A stretch of DNA of 64,000 nucleotides from Candidatus Microgenomates bacterium. GTDB lineage: Bacteria; Patescibacteriota; Microgenomatia; UBA1406; HO2-37-13b. The stretch covers positions 248,001 through 312,000 of the forward strand of contig JANWIV010000003.1 in the NCBI GenBank assembly GCA_025449735.1, read 5' to 3'. Both the position numbers and the translations under genes were made by a program. Every line of letters begins with the position of its first letter. Position 1 is the first letter of the stretch. This document shows positions 9,244 to 16,818 of this stretch, in pieces. Under the pieces are notes generated by a model that saw only the letters and a program-made list of their open reading frames with translations, ran no database searches and was not told the DNA's origin.

Positions 9244-9702
9244 TTACACGGCATTTTTAACTGCTTCTTTTTCTTCAGCAGAAAGCTCATATTCATCTGC
9301 CTTCCCCTGACTTACTCGCTTGGCTAACACCCTCACTCCTTCTCGAGTATGTAAGAATGTCAGCACGATTCCATTTTCTAAACTATCAAGTAAGCTTACT
9401 ACAAAACTTTGCTCTCCGCCAGTACGATCAAAGGCGTTAAATCGCAAAAAGCCAATTTTATGAAGATGACTTTGATCCTCTTCTTTCTTTTCTTGCAAAT
9501 CTTTTTTTAATTCTTTAATTGATTTGTCGGCAATATCTAAATTATTAAGTAATTGCTCCAAAATAGTGTCAATACTACCTGATTTGGTCCGAGTTGATAA
9601 TTGATAATAATGTCGTCTAGCGCGAAGAGTTAATATTGTTAGAATAGAAAGCCATAATAAGACAGCACCGATTATTATATTGATATACACAATGAATGTC
9701 AT
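9244..9702 (-). CDS. DUF4446 family membrane protein
   Basis: 152 aa: one N-terminal helix (IIIGAVLLWLSILTIL), a coiled-coil segment with many Lys/Glu, then the conserved DUF4446 core GFLRFNAFDRTGGEQSFVVSLL and a C-terminal LSAEEKEAV. Function unknown; the family often sits near chromosome-partition genes elsewhere. A TACAAT box overlaps the annotated ATG, so translation could instead start at an in-frame GTG near 9690. Confidence 0.82.
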   Translation of the reverse strand: MTFIVYINIIIGAVLLWLSILTILTLRARRHYYQLSTRTKSGSIDTILEQLLNNLDIADKSIKELKKDLQEKKEEDQSHLHKIGFLRFNAFDRTGGEQSFVVSLLDSLENGIVLTFLHTREGVRVLAKRVSQGKADEYELSAEEKEAVKNAV

Positions 9703-9768
9703 TGTACTTCAGTTGCAGGAGAACTGTCAATGGAGTAGACTTACGTATTACTTATTCTTGCTCATTAT

Positions 9769-9948
9769 ATGGGAAAGAAAAAGAAAAAAATTAAAATCAA
9801 ATCCCGACCTGCTGAGGCGATAAGTACTATTTCATCAATTAAACCTGAAGTACATTTTTTTAAACGCGACTTGACTAAGACGGTACTCGTGACTAGTTTG
9901 ATAATTCTATTTCAAGCAGTGGTTTTCTATGTCACTAGTAGATTCTAG
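9769..9948 (+). CDS. Small basic single-pass membrane protein (59 aa)
   Basis: Short open frame with a strikingly basic start (MGKKKKKIKIKSR), a polar middle and one C-terminal helix (TVLVTSLIILFQAVVFYV, about residues 39-56) ending in TSRF. The shape fits a positive-inside, C-tail-anchored small protein. It fills the otherwise empty gap between two divergent or convergent genes and ends eight bases before the nucleotidyltransferase stop codon. A TATTCT box lies ten bases upstream. No known family recognised; the coding call rests on composition and topology. Confidence 0.5.
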   Translation: MGKKKKKIKIKSRPAEAISTISSIKPEVHFFKRDLTKTVLVTSLIILFQAVVFYVTSRF

Positions 9949-9955
9949 ATAAAAA

Positions 9956-10447
9956 TTAGCTTAAATCCTCGATTGACTCTTTATCCAAGCTGCTAATAAT
10001 TTTACTCGTCGATAAGTCTTTAAATAACGGGACTACTTCAATTACTTTTGCTCCGACTGATTCCGCTTGTCTTTTTTTGGAAATCAGTTGACTATCCATC
10101 TCGGTGACAGCAACGATCTGTGGAGAAACCGTCTTCACTAATTCAAGATAATCTTCGTATGTTGAAAGCAGTGGAAGAGGAATGATAAAATCGACAAATT
10201 CAATTGCTGACAAAACTTCGGCTCGCTCTGTTTGATGGTGAAATGGTTCTCGTTTCTTATGAAGTCTTATAAACTCATCACTCTCCAGGGCGACTATAAG
10301 GCAATTACCTTGACTGGCGGCTTGTTTTAAAAAACGAATGTGACCAATATGAAGGACGTCAAAGCAACCGCCGACAAGGACTTTCTTTCCTTTATAATCT
10401 TTAAGGTGTTGTACAACCGATTCAATCTCAATAATCTGAGCCGCCAT
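9956..10447 (-). CDS. Cytidylyltransferase-like nucleotidyltransferase
   Basis: 163-aa HIGH-motif nucleotidyltransferase. The N-terminus has GGCFDVLHIGHIRFL (residues about 27-41, the CTP/ATP-binding motif). A C-terminal STSKIISSL replaces the usual ISST[ST]. Layout and length resemble RfaE C-terminal (ADP-heptose synthase), glycerol-3-phosphate cytidylyltransferase and FAD-synthetase-like enzymes; I cannot choose between them. A role in activating a sugar or polyol phosphate for the cell envelope is plausible. Its promoter is shared with the divergent DUF4012 gene. Confidence 0.82.
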   Translation of the reverse strand: MAAQIIEIESVVQHLKDYKGKKVLVGGCFDVLHIGHIRFLKQAASQGNCLIVALESDEFIRLHKKREPFHHQTERAEVLSAIEFVDFIIPLPLLSTYEDYLELVKTVSPQIVAVTEMDSQLISKKRQAESVGAKVIEVVPLFKDLSTSKIISSLDKESIEDLS

Positions 10448-10453
10448 GAGCGG

Positions 10454-10463
10454 TATTATAATC
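10454..10463. promoter_or_regulatory. Symmetric bidirectional -10 box
   Basis: A nearly palindromic TATTATAAT segment gives TATAAT on the plus strand (10457-10462, eight bases before the ATG at 10471) and TATAAT on the minus strand (10455-10460, seven bases before the ATG at 10447). One 8-10 bp element therefore seems to serve both divergent genes, and neither has room for a ribosome-binding site. Confidence 0.6.
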
Positions 10464-10470
10464 TATATAT

Positions 10471-12396
10471 ATGAAACTTATCGTTGAGGAAGTAGAGGAA
10501 AAAATCAATGAGGAGTCTAGAGCAGTAGAAATTGCGCCAAGCAATGCAAAACCCGCCCTAACAATGCAATTTCCACATTTCAATCTAAATACCAGGAGAA
10601 AGAAGATTTTTCTTATAATCTTTGCTTTTATTATCTTTGAATCATTATTCCTTTTGCCCCTCTTTGCCTCGACAGGATTTTTTATAAAATCAGGTTCACT
10701 TGTTGCTGATCAAAAAATAGAAGAGGCTAAAACCTATCATGAATTTGGCAATTCATTTCTTAGTATTTCCAAAGCTTTGTATTTAATAAGTCGCCCCGCA
10801 CTGTCATTTTTTTATTTAGCCAGATTCCCTGATAATTTAATCAGCCTACATGATGATATCGCTATTTTTATTGATAATGCTATTAATGCATCAAAAAGTT
10901 TGAAAATTGTATCTGAAGCCATCTTTTCAACCCAAACAGAAAGCAGTAGCCTTCAAATCGTTCCACCCGAACTTGAAAAGTTAAAATTTCAAGTTAATAC
11001 CTTGGCCAAACATTCCCGACGCATAGAGCAAAAATTGGATAGCACATTGCCTTTCCTTGATAACGCACACGAAAAAGTCGATTCAATCGCTGGATTCATG
11101 GAAGATGAAGCCGAAATTATTGAGCATTTGGAGTCGATCCTAGGAAAAGGTAAAAAAGCGCAATATATCGTTTTCTTTTACAATAACATGGAGCTTCGTC
11201 CTGGTGGCGGTTTTATCGGTTCATTCGCCTTGCTTACTTTTGACAAGTATTCGCTCTCTGAGTTTACTGTTTTTGATGTTTATGATGCCGATGGTCAGCT
11301 GAAAAATCATGTCAAGCCCCCTCAACCAATAAGTCAATACCTACATCAACCGCATTATTATTTAAGGGATTCTAATTTCACCCCAGATTTCCCTGAAAAT
11401 GTCAAAACCGCAGAGTATTTCCTAGAGCGTGAGCTTGGAATTACCAATATTGACGGCGCCATCGGTCTTACGACAACGGGATTGTCATATATACTTGAAG
11501 CCTTTGAACCAATCTTTATTCCTGACTTGAATGAAAACATTACCAAAGATAACTTTTATCTCAAAACACAAAGTGGCGCCGAAGCAGAATTCTTTCCAGG
11601 ATCGAAAAAGAAGAAAAATTATTTAAGTTCTCTGTCACAACAGATGATCTTATCTATTAATAAAGCGGATCAAGGAAAATTGTCACTATCAATACTTCAA
11701 GCCCTGCAAGAAAAACAACTGATTATTTTTAGTAAAAACGATCAAGTAGAAAAAAGCTTATCGGTCTTAAGATGGGGTGGTAGTTTAGTAACTCCTGTTT
11801 GTGTCCAAGCAGAGGTAAAATGTCAACTTAATCACATCTTTCCAGTGGACGCTAATTTGGGTGTCAACAAGGCTAATGCGTTTATAAGTCGGCTTATTAA
11901 ACAATCAATCTCCATCGACTCAACCGGGCAGGTCAGGAGCAAAATAAGCGTCATATTTAATAACAAATCTCCTGGTGAAGTTTATCCTGGCGGTGACTAC
12001 CTTAACTATTTTCAAATATATCTCCCGAGTGATGCCCATGATATGACTCTTGTTGTCGATGGCAAAGTTAAGCCCGAATTTGATATTAAAAGGAGCGGTA
12101 ATTTCCAAGTTGTCGGCATACCAATTACAATTCCTGCCCTAAAACAAGGAATCATCGAGATAGAATATATTGAAGGTGGCACTATAAGTACTGGTAAATC
12201 AATTTACCAACTATTAGTACAAAAACAAATTGGGCTCATAAATACTGATTTTGCTCTGCAGATTAGCTTGCCTTCTAATATACATGTTATTGATACAAAT
12301 TTTACTCGTCTTGCAAAAGGTAACCGTATCATATACAATACAGTGCTATCAAGCGATAAATTATTTCTCATCGAACTTGAAAGAAATTCCCAATGA
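10471..12396 (+). CDS. DUF4012 domain-containing membrane protein
   Basis: 641 aa, N-terminal cytoplasmic segment of about 45 residues, one helix (IFLIIFAFIIFESLFLLPLFAS) and a large extracytoplasmic part. The DUF4012 signature IVFFYNNMELRPGGGFIGSFALL is near residue 230, followed by FTPDFPENVKTAEYFLERE. The family is common in CPR bacteria and Actinobacteria and is of unknown function, possibly linked to cell-surface polysaccharide. It shares a bidirectional promoter with the nucleotidyltransferase and overlaps rplY by four bases. Confidence 0.88.
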   Translation: MKLIVEEVEEKINEESRAVEIAPSNAKPALTMQFPHFNLNTRRKKIFLIIFAFIIFESLFLLPLFASTGFFIKSGSLVADQKIEEAKTYHEFGNSFLSISKALYLISRPALSFFYLARFPDNLISLHDDIAIFIDNAINASKSLKIVSEAIFSTQTESSSLQIVPPELEKLKFQVNTLAKHSRRIEQKLDSTLPFLDNAHEKVDSIAGFMEDEAEIIEHLESILGKGKKAQYIVFFYNNMELRPGGGFIGSFALLTFDKYSLSEFTVFDVYDADGQLKNHVKPPQPISQYLHQPHYYLRDSNFTPDFPENVKTAEYFLERELGITNIDGAIGLTTTGLSYILEAFEPIFIPDLNENITKDNFYLKTQSGAEAEFFPGSKKKKNYLSSLSQQMILSINKADQGKLSLSILQALQEKQLIIFSKNDQVEKSLSVLRWGGSLVTPVCVQAEVKCQLNHIFPVDANLGVNKANAFISRLIKQSISIDSTGQVRSKISVIFNNKSPGEVYPGGDYLNYFQIYLPSDAHDMTLVVDGKVKPEFDIKRSGNFQVVGIPITIPALKQGIIEIEYIEGGTISTGKSIYQLLVQKQIGLINTDFALQISLPSNIHVIDTNFTRLAKGNRIIYNTVLSSDKLFLIELERNSQ

Positions 12397-13148
12397 CAAA
12401 AAAAGAAAGTGATAAAATCGTGTTAAAAGTAGAAGGTCGCGAAATTGTCGGCAAAGGGGTTAAAAAATTACGTCGCCAAAATCTTCTTCCTGGCAATATT
12501 TACGGTGAAGGCTTTAAATCTACGGCGATTCAGATTGACGCTCACGAATTTTCTTTAGCTCATCGTGCCGCTGGAGAAACCCAAGTTATTCATCTGATGC
12601 TTGGTAGCGATGATATCCCGACCATGATTCATCAAGTCCAGTATCATCCAGTGACTGACAAAACCCTTCATGTTGATCTGCGTAAGGTTGACCTTAATAA
12701 GAAAATTCAAACTGAAGTGCCATTGAAGCAAGTTGGTGAGTCGCCAGCAATTGAAGGAAAGAAGGGAGATCTTATTGCTGATAGAGAAACCATTATGGTT
12801 GAAGCCCTCCCCGATAATGTGCCGCTCGAAATTGAGGTTGATATTTCCGTACTAGCCTCTCCTGGAGATGAAATAAAAGTAAAAGATCTTAAGCAAACAG
12901 GCGATTTTACTATCATCTCTGAACCAGACAAAACTATACTTCGAATTATTGAGCATAAAGAAGAAGAACTTGAAGCACAAATCCCAGAAGAAGAAGTACC
13001 AGCCGAAGGTGAGGCTAGTGGTGAAACTGAAACGGAAGCACCTGCCGAAGGCGAAGAAAAGGCCGATGAATCAGGAGATGCAACTGCAGATAAAAATCCT
13101 GATGAAAAAAAAGGACCTAGTGACGAGAAGCAGACCGAGTCGAGTTGA
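12393..13148 (+). CDS. rplY: Large ribosomal subunit protein bL25 (CTC form)
   Basis: Binds 5S rRNA in the large subunit. The 5S-binding domain spans residues about 8-95 (VEGREIVGKGVKKLRRQNLLPGNIYG, then VHHQVQYHPVTDK-like HQVQYHPVTDKTLHVDL). The beta domain of general-stress CTC proteins follows (PLKQVGESPAIEGKKGD, EIEVDISVL). The last 60 residues are a low-complexity tail of Glu, Ala and Gly, longer than usual and probably disordered. The start codon overlaps the DUF4012 stop (ATGA). Confidence 0.93.
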   Translation: MTKKESDKIVLKVEGREIVGKGVKKLRRQNLLPGNIYGEGFKSTAIQIDAHEFSLAHRAAGETQVIHLMLGSDDIPTMIHQVQYHPVTDKTLHVDLRKVDLNKKIQTEVPLKQVGESPAIEGKKGDLIADRETIMVEALPDNVPLEIEVDISVLASPGDEIKVKDLKQTGDFTIISEPDKTILRIIEHKEEELEAQIPEEEVPAEGEASGETETEAPAEGEEKADESGDATADKNPDEKKGPSDEKQTESS

Positions 13149-13181
13149 TTTCTCTCTTGATTTCCCTCATAATCTTTATGT

Positions 13182-14195
13182 ATGAAGTCTATTCGTGTTG
13201 GTATAAATGGATTTGGTAGAATCGGTCGTGCTTTTACTCGAATTGCGATCGAGCGAGAGACTTTTGAAATTGTTCATATCAATACTGGTAGTACTCCTCC
13301 CGAAATGCTTGCTTACTTATTAAAATATGACTCAACCTATCGCACTTTTAAAAAATCCATTAATCATAATGATAGCGGTATTGAAGTTGATGGTAAATCC
13401 ATAACCAGCTCGATTTATCGAGAGCCAGAGGCAATCCCCTGGGGACAACGCGGTGTTGATGTCGTCATTGATGCCACCGGAGCGTTCAAAACTCGAGAGG
13501 AGCTAAAAAAACATCTTCATGATGGAGTCAAAAAAGTTATACTTACTGCTCCCACGAGCGACGAAACGCTTCCTCATATTGTACTTGGTGCTAATGATGA
13601 TAGGTTTGATTTTGGGAATGCCGACATCATCTCTAATGCTTCTTGCACTACCAATTGCGCTTCACTTATGACTAGAGTGCTCGATGATCATTTCAAGATC
13701 AACTCTCTCTACCTCACCACGGTTCATGCCTATACCAGTAGTCAACAATTACTCGATAATTCCGCTGACAAACCGACTCGAGCTCGCTCCGCTGGATTAT
13801 CGATTATCCCAACCACTACCGGAGCGGCTGATGCTATCTGCAAAACCACCGCCTGTGAGATAGGGAATATTGGTGGTATGGCGCTTCGGGTACCAGTCCC
13901 GGTTGGCTCAATTTCCGATATAACGGCAGTGGTCGAGCGACATACTAATATTGAGGAAATTCATCAAGCTTTCAAGTCAGAGGCTGAAGGTCGGCTTAAG
14001 AGTCTGCTTTCTTATGAAGAGTCCCCCATTGTCTCTTCAGACTGCATCGGCACTCCTTATTCCTGCATATATGATGCTAATTACACTCAGGTATTGAATG
14101 GTAACTTTATCAAAATATTTGGCTGGTATGATAATGAATGGGGTTATTCAACTCGTCTCGTTGATCTTACGGAAATATTATCCGATCATGTATAA
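13182..14195 (+). CDS. gap: Glyceraldehyde-3-phosphate dehydrogenase, type I
   Basis: Glycolytic oxidation and phosphorylation of glyceraldehyde 3-phosphate. The Rossmann motif INGFGRIGRAF opens the protein, the catalytic cysteine is in SNASCTTNCAS (about Cys154) with its His partner in the following TTVHAYTSSQQLLD, and the C-terminal NGNFIKIFGWYDNEWGYSTR is conserved. 337 aa, full length. A CATAAT box ends eight bases before the ATG. The stop codon overlaps TATAAT (14191-14196), a possible -10 for the downstream glmS leader. Confidence 0.96.
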   Translation: MKSIRVGINGFGRIGRAFTRIAIERETFEIVHINTGSTPPEMLAYLLKYDSTYRTFKKSINHNDSGIEVDGKSITSSIYREPEAIPWGQRGVDVVIDATGAFKTREELKKHLHDGVKKVILTAPTSDETLPHIVLGANDDRFDFGNADIISNASCTTNCASLMTRVLDDHFKINSLYLTTVHAYTSSQQLLDNSADKPTRARSAGLSIIPTTTGAADAICKTTACEIGNIGGMALRVPVPVGSISDITAVVERHTNIEEIHQAFKSEAEGRLKSLLSYEESPIVSSDCIGTPYSCIYDANYTQVLNGNFIKIFGWYDNEWGYSTRLVDLTEILSDHV

Positions 14196-14196
14196 T
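14191..14196 (+). promoter_or_regulatory. Candidate -10 box for the glmS leader
   Basis: TATAAT overlaps the gap stop codon. A start site about seven bases later (near 14203) would put roughly 45 nt before the ribozyme cleavage site and about 315 nt of leader before glmS. No good -35 at 17 bp is visible, so this is tentative. Confidence 0.35.
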
Positions 14197-14247
14197 AAAT
14201 GTAAGCGGTGTTTTTAGTTTTCGTCAGTTGACGGATTGAAAAACAAA

Positions 14248-14397
14248 GCGTGTGGTCCTCTATAGCTAAGTGCGAAGGAGGAATACGAGGAGAGGGTTTA
14301 TCGAAATAATCTGCGGGTGCCCTCAAGGGATTAAGTACTTTTCCCTTATTTAAGCACCTCTTGAAAAATTTGAAGTAATTCAAATCACAAAAGAGGC
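14248..14397 (+). ncRNA. glmS ribozyme (glucosamine-6-phosphate-activated self-cleaving riboswitch)
   Basis: The 324-bp gap before glmS contains the full glmS ribozyme fold. The predicted cleavage is between A14247 and G14248, just before GCGTG. The P2 stem pairs TCCTC with GAGGA. The conserved core TACGAGG, then GGGTTTATCGAAAT, then GCGGGTGCCCTC runs from 14284 to 14324. P3 is GAGGG/CCCTC. P4 is AAGGGA/TCCCTT (14325-14346). P4.1 is CCTCTT/AAGAGG, enclosing ATTTGAA-GTAA-TTCAAAT with a GNRA tetraloop. All match the Bacillus-type ribozyme, where GlcN6P triggers self-cleavage and mRNA decay. The P2.2 pairing (CGTG with TGCG) would use two G-U wobbles. The remaining 120 bp up to glmS is AT-rich with no further structure that I see. 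Confidence 0.95.
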
Positions 14398-14519
14398 GCA
14401 ATAAGTATAAAACCGCTTCATTATTCTTAAATATGCTGTAATTACAGTTCACTTCTATTTTTGATATTTTTGTAGAGTTTAATTTTTAATCTTTACTTTT
14501 TAAATTTTAAATTGACCTT

Positions 14520-16283
14520 ATGTGTGGCATATTTGGTATTGTTGGGAATAAATCATTTAGTTCAAAAGCAATTCTAGAAGGTTTGCGTACTCTTGAATAT
14601 CGAGGGTATGACAGCTGGGGGGTTGCTGTTGTTTGTAACAATAAAATCGTCGTTGACCGAGAAGTCGGTAAGATCGGCAAGGCAACAATTGATCAATCGA
14701 TGACGAGCGTTGGAATTGGTCATACTCGTTGGGCGACTCATGGTGGAGTAACTAAGCAAAATGCTCATCCTCATCTTGATTGCAAGGCTCGAGTTGCAGT
14801 TGTTCACAATGGCATCATTGAAAATTATCGCTTGCTTAAATCCGGACTTAAAAATACCACTCATCAATTTAAATCAGAGACTGATACTGAAATCATTGCT
14901 CATTTGATTGAATATGAGCTTGATAAAAAGCAGGAATTCAAAGAAGCAGTACGACTTTCCTTTAATAAACTGGAAGGATCAAATGCAATCGTCGTCCTCG
15001 ATAAGTATTCCGGCCAACTAGCAATTTGTCGAAACGGCTCACCGCTTGTCATTGGACTGGGGCGAAATGCTAGTTATATAAGTAGCGATGTTACTCCTTT
15101 TCTTAAATATACAAAAAGAGTGATATTCCTTGATGACAATCAAGGAGCCGTTATTGACTCTCAACATGTATCAGTTTTCAATGTCAAAAATGGCAGGAAT
15201 GTGAAATATAAAAGTGAAATTATTAAATTAAAAAAAAGTAGCATTAACAAGGGTAAATTTCCTCATTTTCTAATCAAGGAAATATATGATCAAAATCGTA
15301 CCATTGGACAGCTAAATTCAATCAACATTAAGGAATTGGAAAAGATCATTCATCTGATTCAAAATGGCTATCGAGTAGTAATCACTGGTTGCGGCACGGC
15401 CGCTTATTGTGCTATGGCGGCAAAGTATTTTTTTGCCTCATATAACATCCCAGTAGATGTATATAGTGCTTATGAATTTGCCCCATTTGCGGACTTTATT
15501 AATGATAAAACCTTGTTTGTCGCCATTTCTCAAAGTGGTGAAACTGCCGATACTTTGCTCGCCGTAAAAACGGCAAAAAAAAGAGGGGCTCATATTGTCG
15601 CCATCGTCAATGCCGAAAGCTCAACTTTGGGTCGTCTCGCTAATACCGTAATTGCGGTGTCGGCAGGGCCAGAAATTGCGGTTGTCTCCACCAAAGCTTT
15701 CACTGCTCAACTCACTTTTTTATATCTTCTTGCCGGAGGCGTAGCAAAAAAACTCAACAAAACTCATCAGGAGATTAAAAATCTGGATATTGCTCTCAAT
15801 AAATGGCTTAATCCCAAACTTGAAGCAGAAGTGCGCAAAATTGCTAAAATAATCGCCAAGCAAAAAAGTATTTATTTGATTGGCAAAAATCTTTCTTTCA
15901 CTGCCGCCCTTGAAACCGCACTTAAAATCAAGGAAGTCAGCTATATTCATGCCGAAGCTTTTGCCTCAGGCGAACTCAAACATGGTCCAATCGCTTTGAT
16001 TGAACCGGGCACTATCTGCTTATGTCTCCTCGAAAATAACGAAGTCACCCGGGAAGTGCTTTTATCTTGTGCTGAGCTTATAAGCCGAGGAGCCATTATA
16101 ATCGGGGTCTCCCCACTCAAGAGCGAGGAATTTGATTTTTATCTGCCTGTACCAGATCTTGCTGAGCTGACAATCATCGCTCAAGTTGTGATTGGTCAAC
16201 TTTTAGGCTATTATTGTAGTGTGGAACTAAAAAATGATCCTGATAAACCAAGAAATTTAGCCAAATCAGTTACTGTCAAATAA
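14520..16283 (+). CDS. glmS: Glutamine-fructose-6-phosphate aminotransferase
   Basis: Makes glucosamine-6-phosphate from fructose-6-phosphate and glutamine, the first step to UDP-GlcNAc and peptidoglycan. The N-terminal Ntn glutaminase begins directly with catalytic Cys2 (MCGIFGIVG) and has YRGYDSWGVA, GHTRWATHG and HNGIIENY. Two SIS isomerase domains follow (VITGCGTAAYCAM, SQSGETADT, STKAFTAQL; EVSYIHAEAFASGELKHGPIALIE). The C-terminus PRNLAKSVTVK is the canonical end. 587 aa, complete. Expression is very probably feedback-controlled by the ribozyme just upstream. Confidence 0.97.
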   Translation: MCGIFGIVGNKSFSSKAILEGLRTLEYRGYDSWGVAVVCNNKIVVDREVGKIGKATIDQSMTSVGIGHTRWATHGGVTKQNAHPHLDCKARVAVVHNGIIENYRLLKSGLKNTTHQFKSETDTEIIAHLIEYELDKKQEFKEAVRLSFNKLEGSNAIVVLDKYSGQLAICRNGSPLVIGLGRNASYISSDVTPFLKYTKRVIFLDDNQGAVIDSQHVSVFNVKNGRNVKYKSEIIKLKKSSINKGKFPHFLIKEIYDQNRTIGQLNSINIKELEKIIHLIQNGYRVVITGCGTAAYCAMAAKYFFASYNIPVDVYSAYEFAPFADFINDKTLFVAISQSGETADTLLAVKTAKKRGAHIVAIVNAESSTLGRLANTVIAVSAGPEIAVVSTKAFTAQLTFLYLLAGGVAKKLNKTHQEIKNLDIALNKWLNPKLEAEVRKIAKIIAKQKSIYLIGKNLSFTAALETALKIKEVSYIHAEAFASGELKHGPIALIEPGTICLCLLENNEVTREVLLSCAELISRGAIIIGVSPLKSEEFDFYLPVPDLAELTIIAQVVIGQLLGYYCSVELKNDPDKPRNLAKSVTVK

Positions 16284-16284
16284 T

Positions 16285-16818
16285 ATGCACAATTTCTTTA
16301 TCGCCCACCCGGTAGAACAAAAAGTGAAATCAAAGGTCAAGCTAATCCAGGATCGACTTAGTAGTTTTATTCCTGAGGCAAAACTCACTAATCCAAATAA
16401 TACCCATGTGACGCTGACATTTTTCCCGCAAGTCAACCCCAAACAATTAAAAAAATTAAGGCAAATTATTAATGATCATAAAAAGGAACTGTTGAAAGTA
16501 AAGCTATACTTTGATCGAATTGACGGCTTTCCTGATATAAAAAAGGCCCAAGTACTTTATATTCATCTCGGTGGCGAGATTGGAAAATTAATGACGACCG
16601 CGGAGTCGATTCGCAATAAAGCACACTTAAATGGAATCGTCTTTGACCCCAAAACGCTAATTCCTCATTTGACTATCGCTCGACTCAAAACAAAACAAAA
16701 TTTGAGTAATTTTTCAGAATTATTTAAGCTCCCAAAAGTGGAATTTAATCTTGGAGAGCTGATCCTTTACCAAAGTTTATATACCGGTCCTGCCTCACTC
16801 TATCTCCCGATCGCCTGA
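16285..16818 (+). CDS. thpR: RNA 2',3'-cyclic phosphodiesterase (2'-5' RNA ligase family)
   Basis: 2H-phosphoesterase of 177 aa with the paired HxT motifs: HVTLTFF near residue 40 and HLTIARLK near residue 130. Family members hydrolyse 2',3'-cyclic phosphates at RNA ends. It starts one base after the glmS stop, so it is in the glmS transcript. Its 3' end overlaps the convergent 589-aa gene by 24 bases. Confidence 0.88.
   Translation: MHNFFIAHPVEQKVKSKVKLIQDRLSSFIPEAKLTNPNNTHVTLTFFPQVNPKQLKKLRQIINDHKKELLKVKLYFDRIDGFPDIKKAQVLYIHLGGEIGKLMTTAESIRNKAHLNGIVFDPKTLIPHLTIARLKTKQNLSNFSELFKLPKVEFNLGELILYQSLYTGPASLYLPIA

Noticed and set aside
14186-14452. An 88-codon minus-strand open frame across the glmS leader
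   Set aside because: It lies over the glmS ribozyme; its codons are explained by the RNA structure and it has no promoter-like upstream region.
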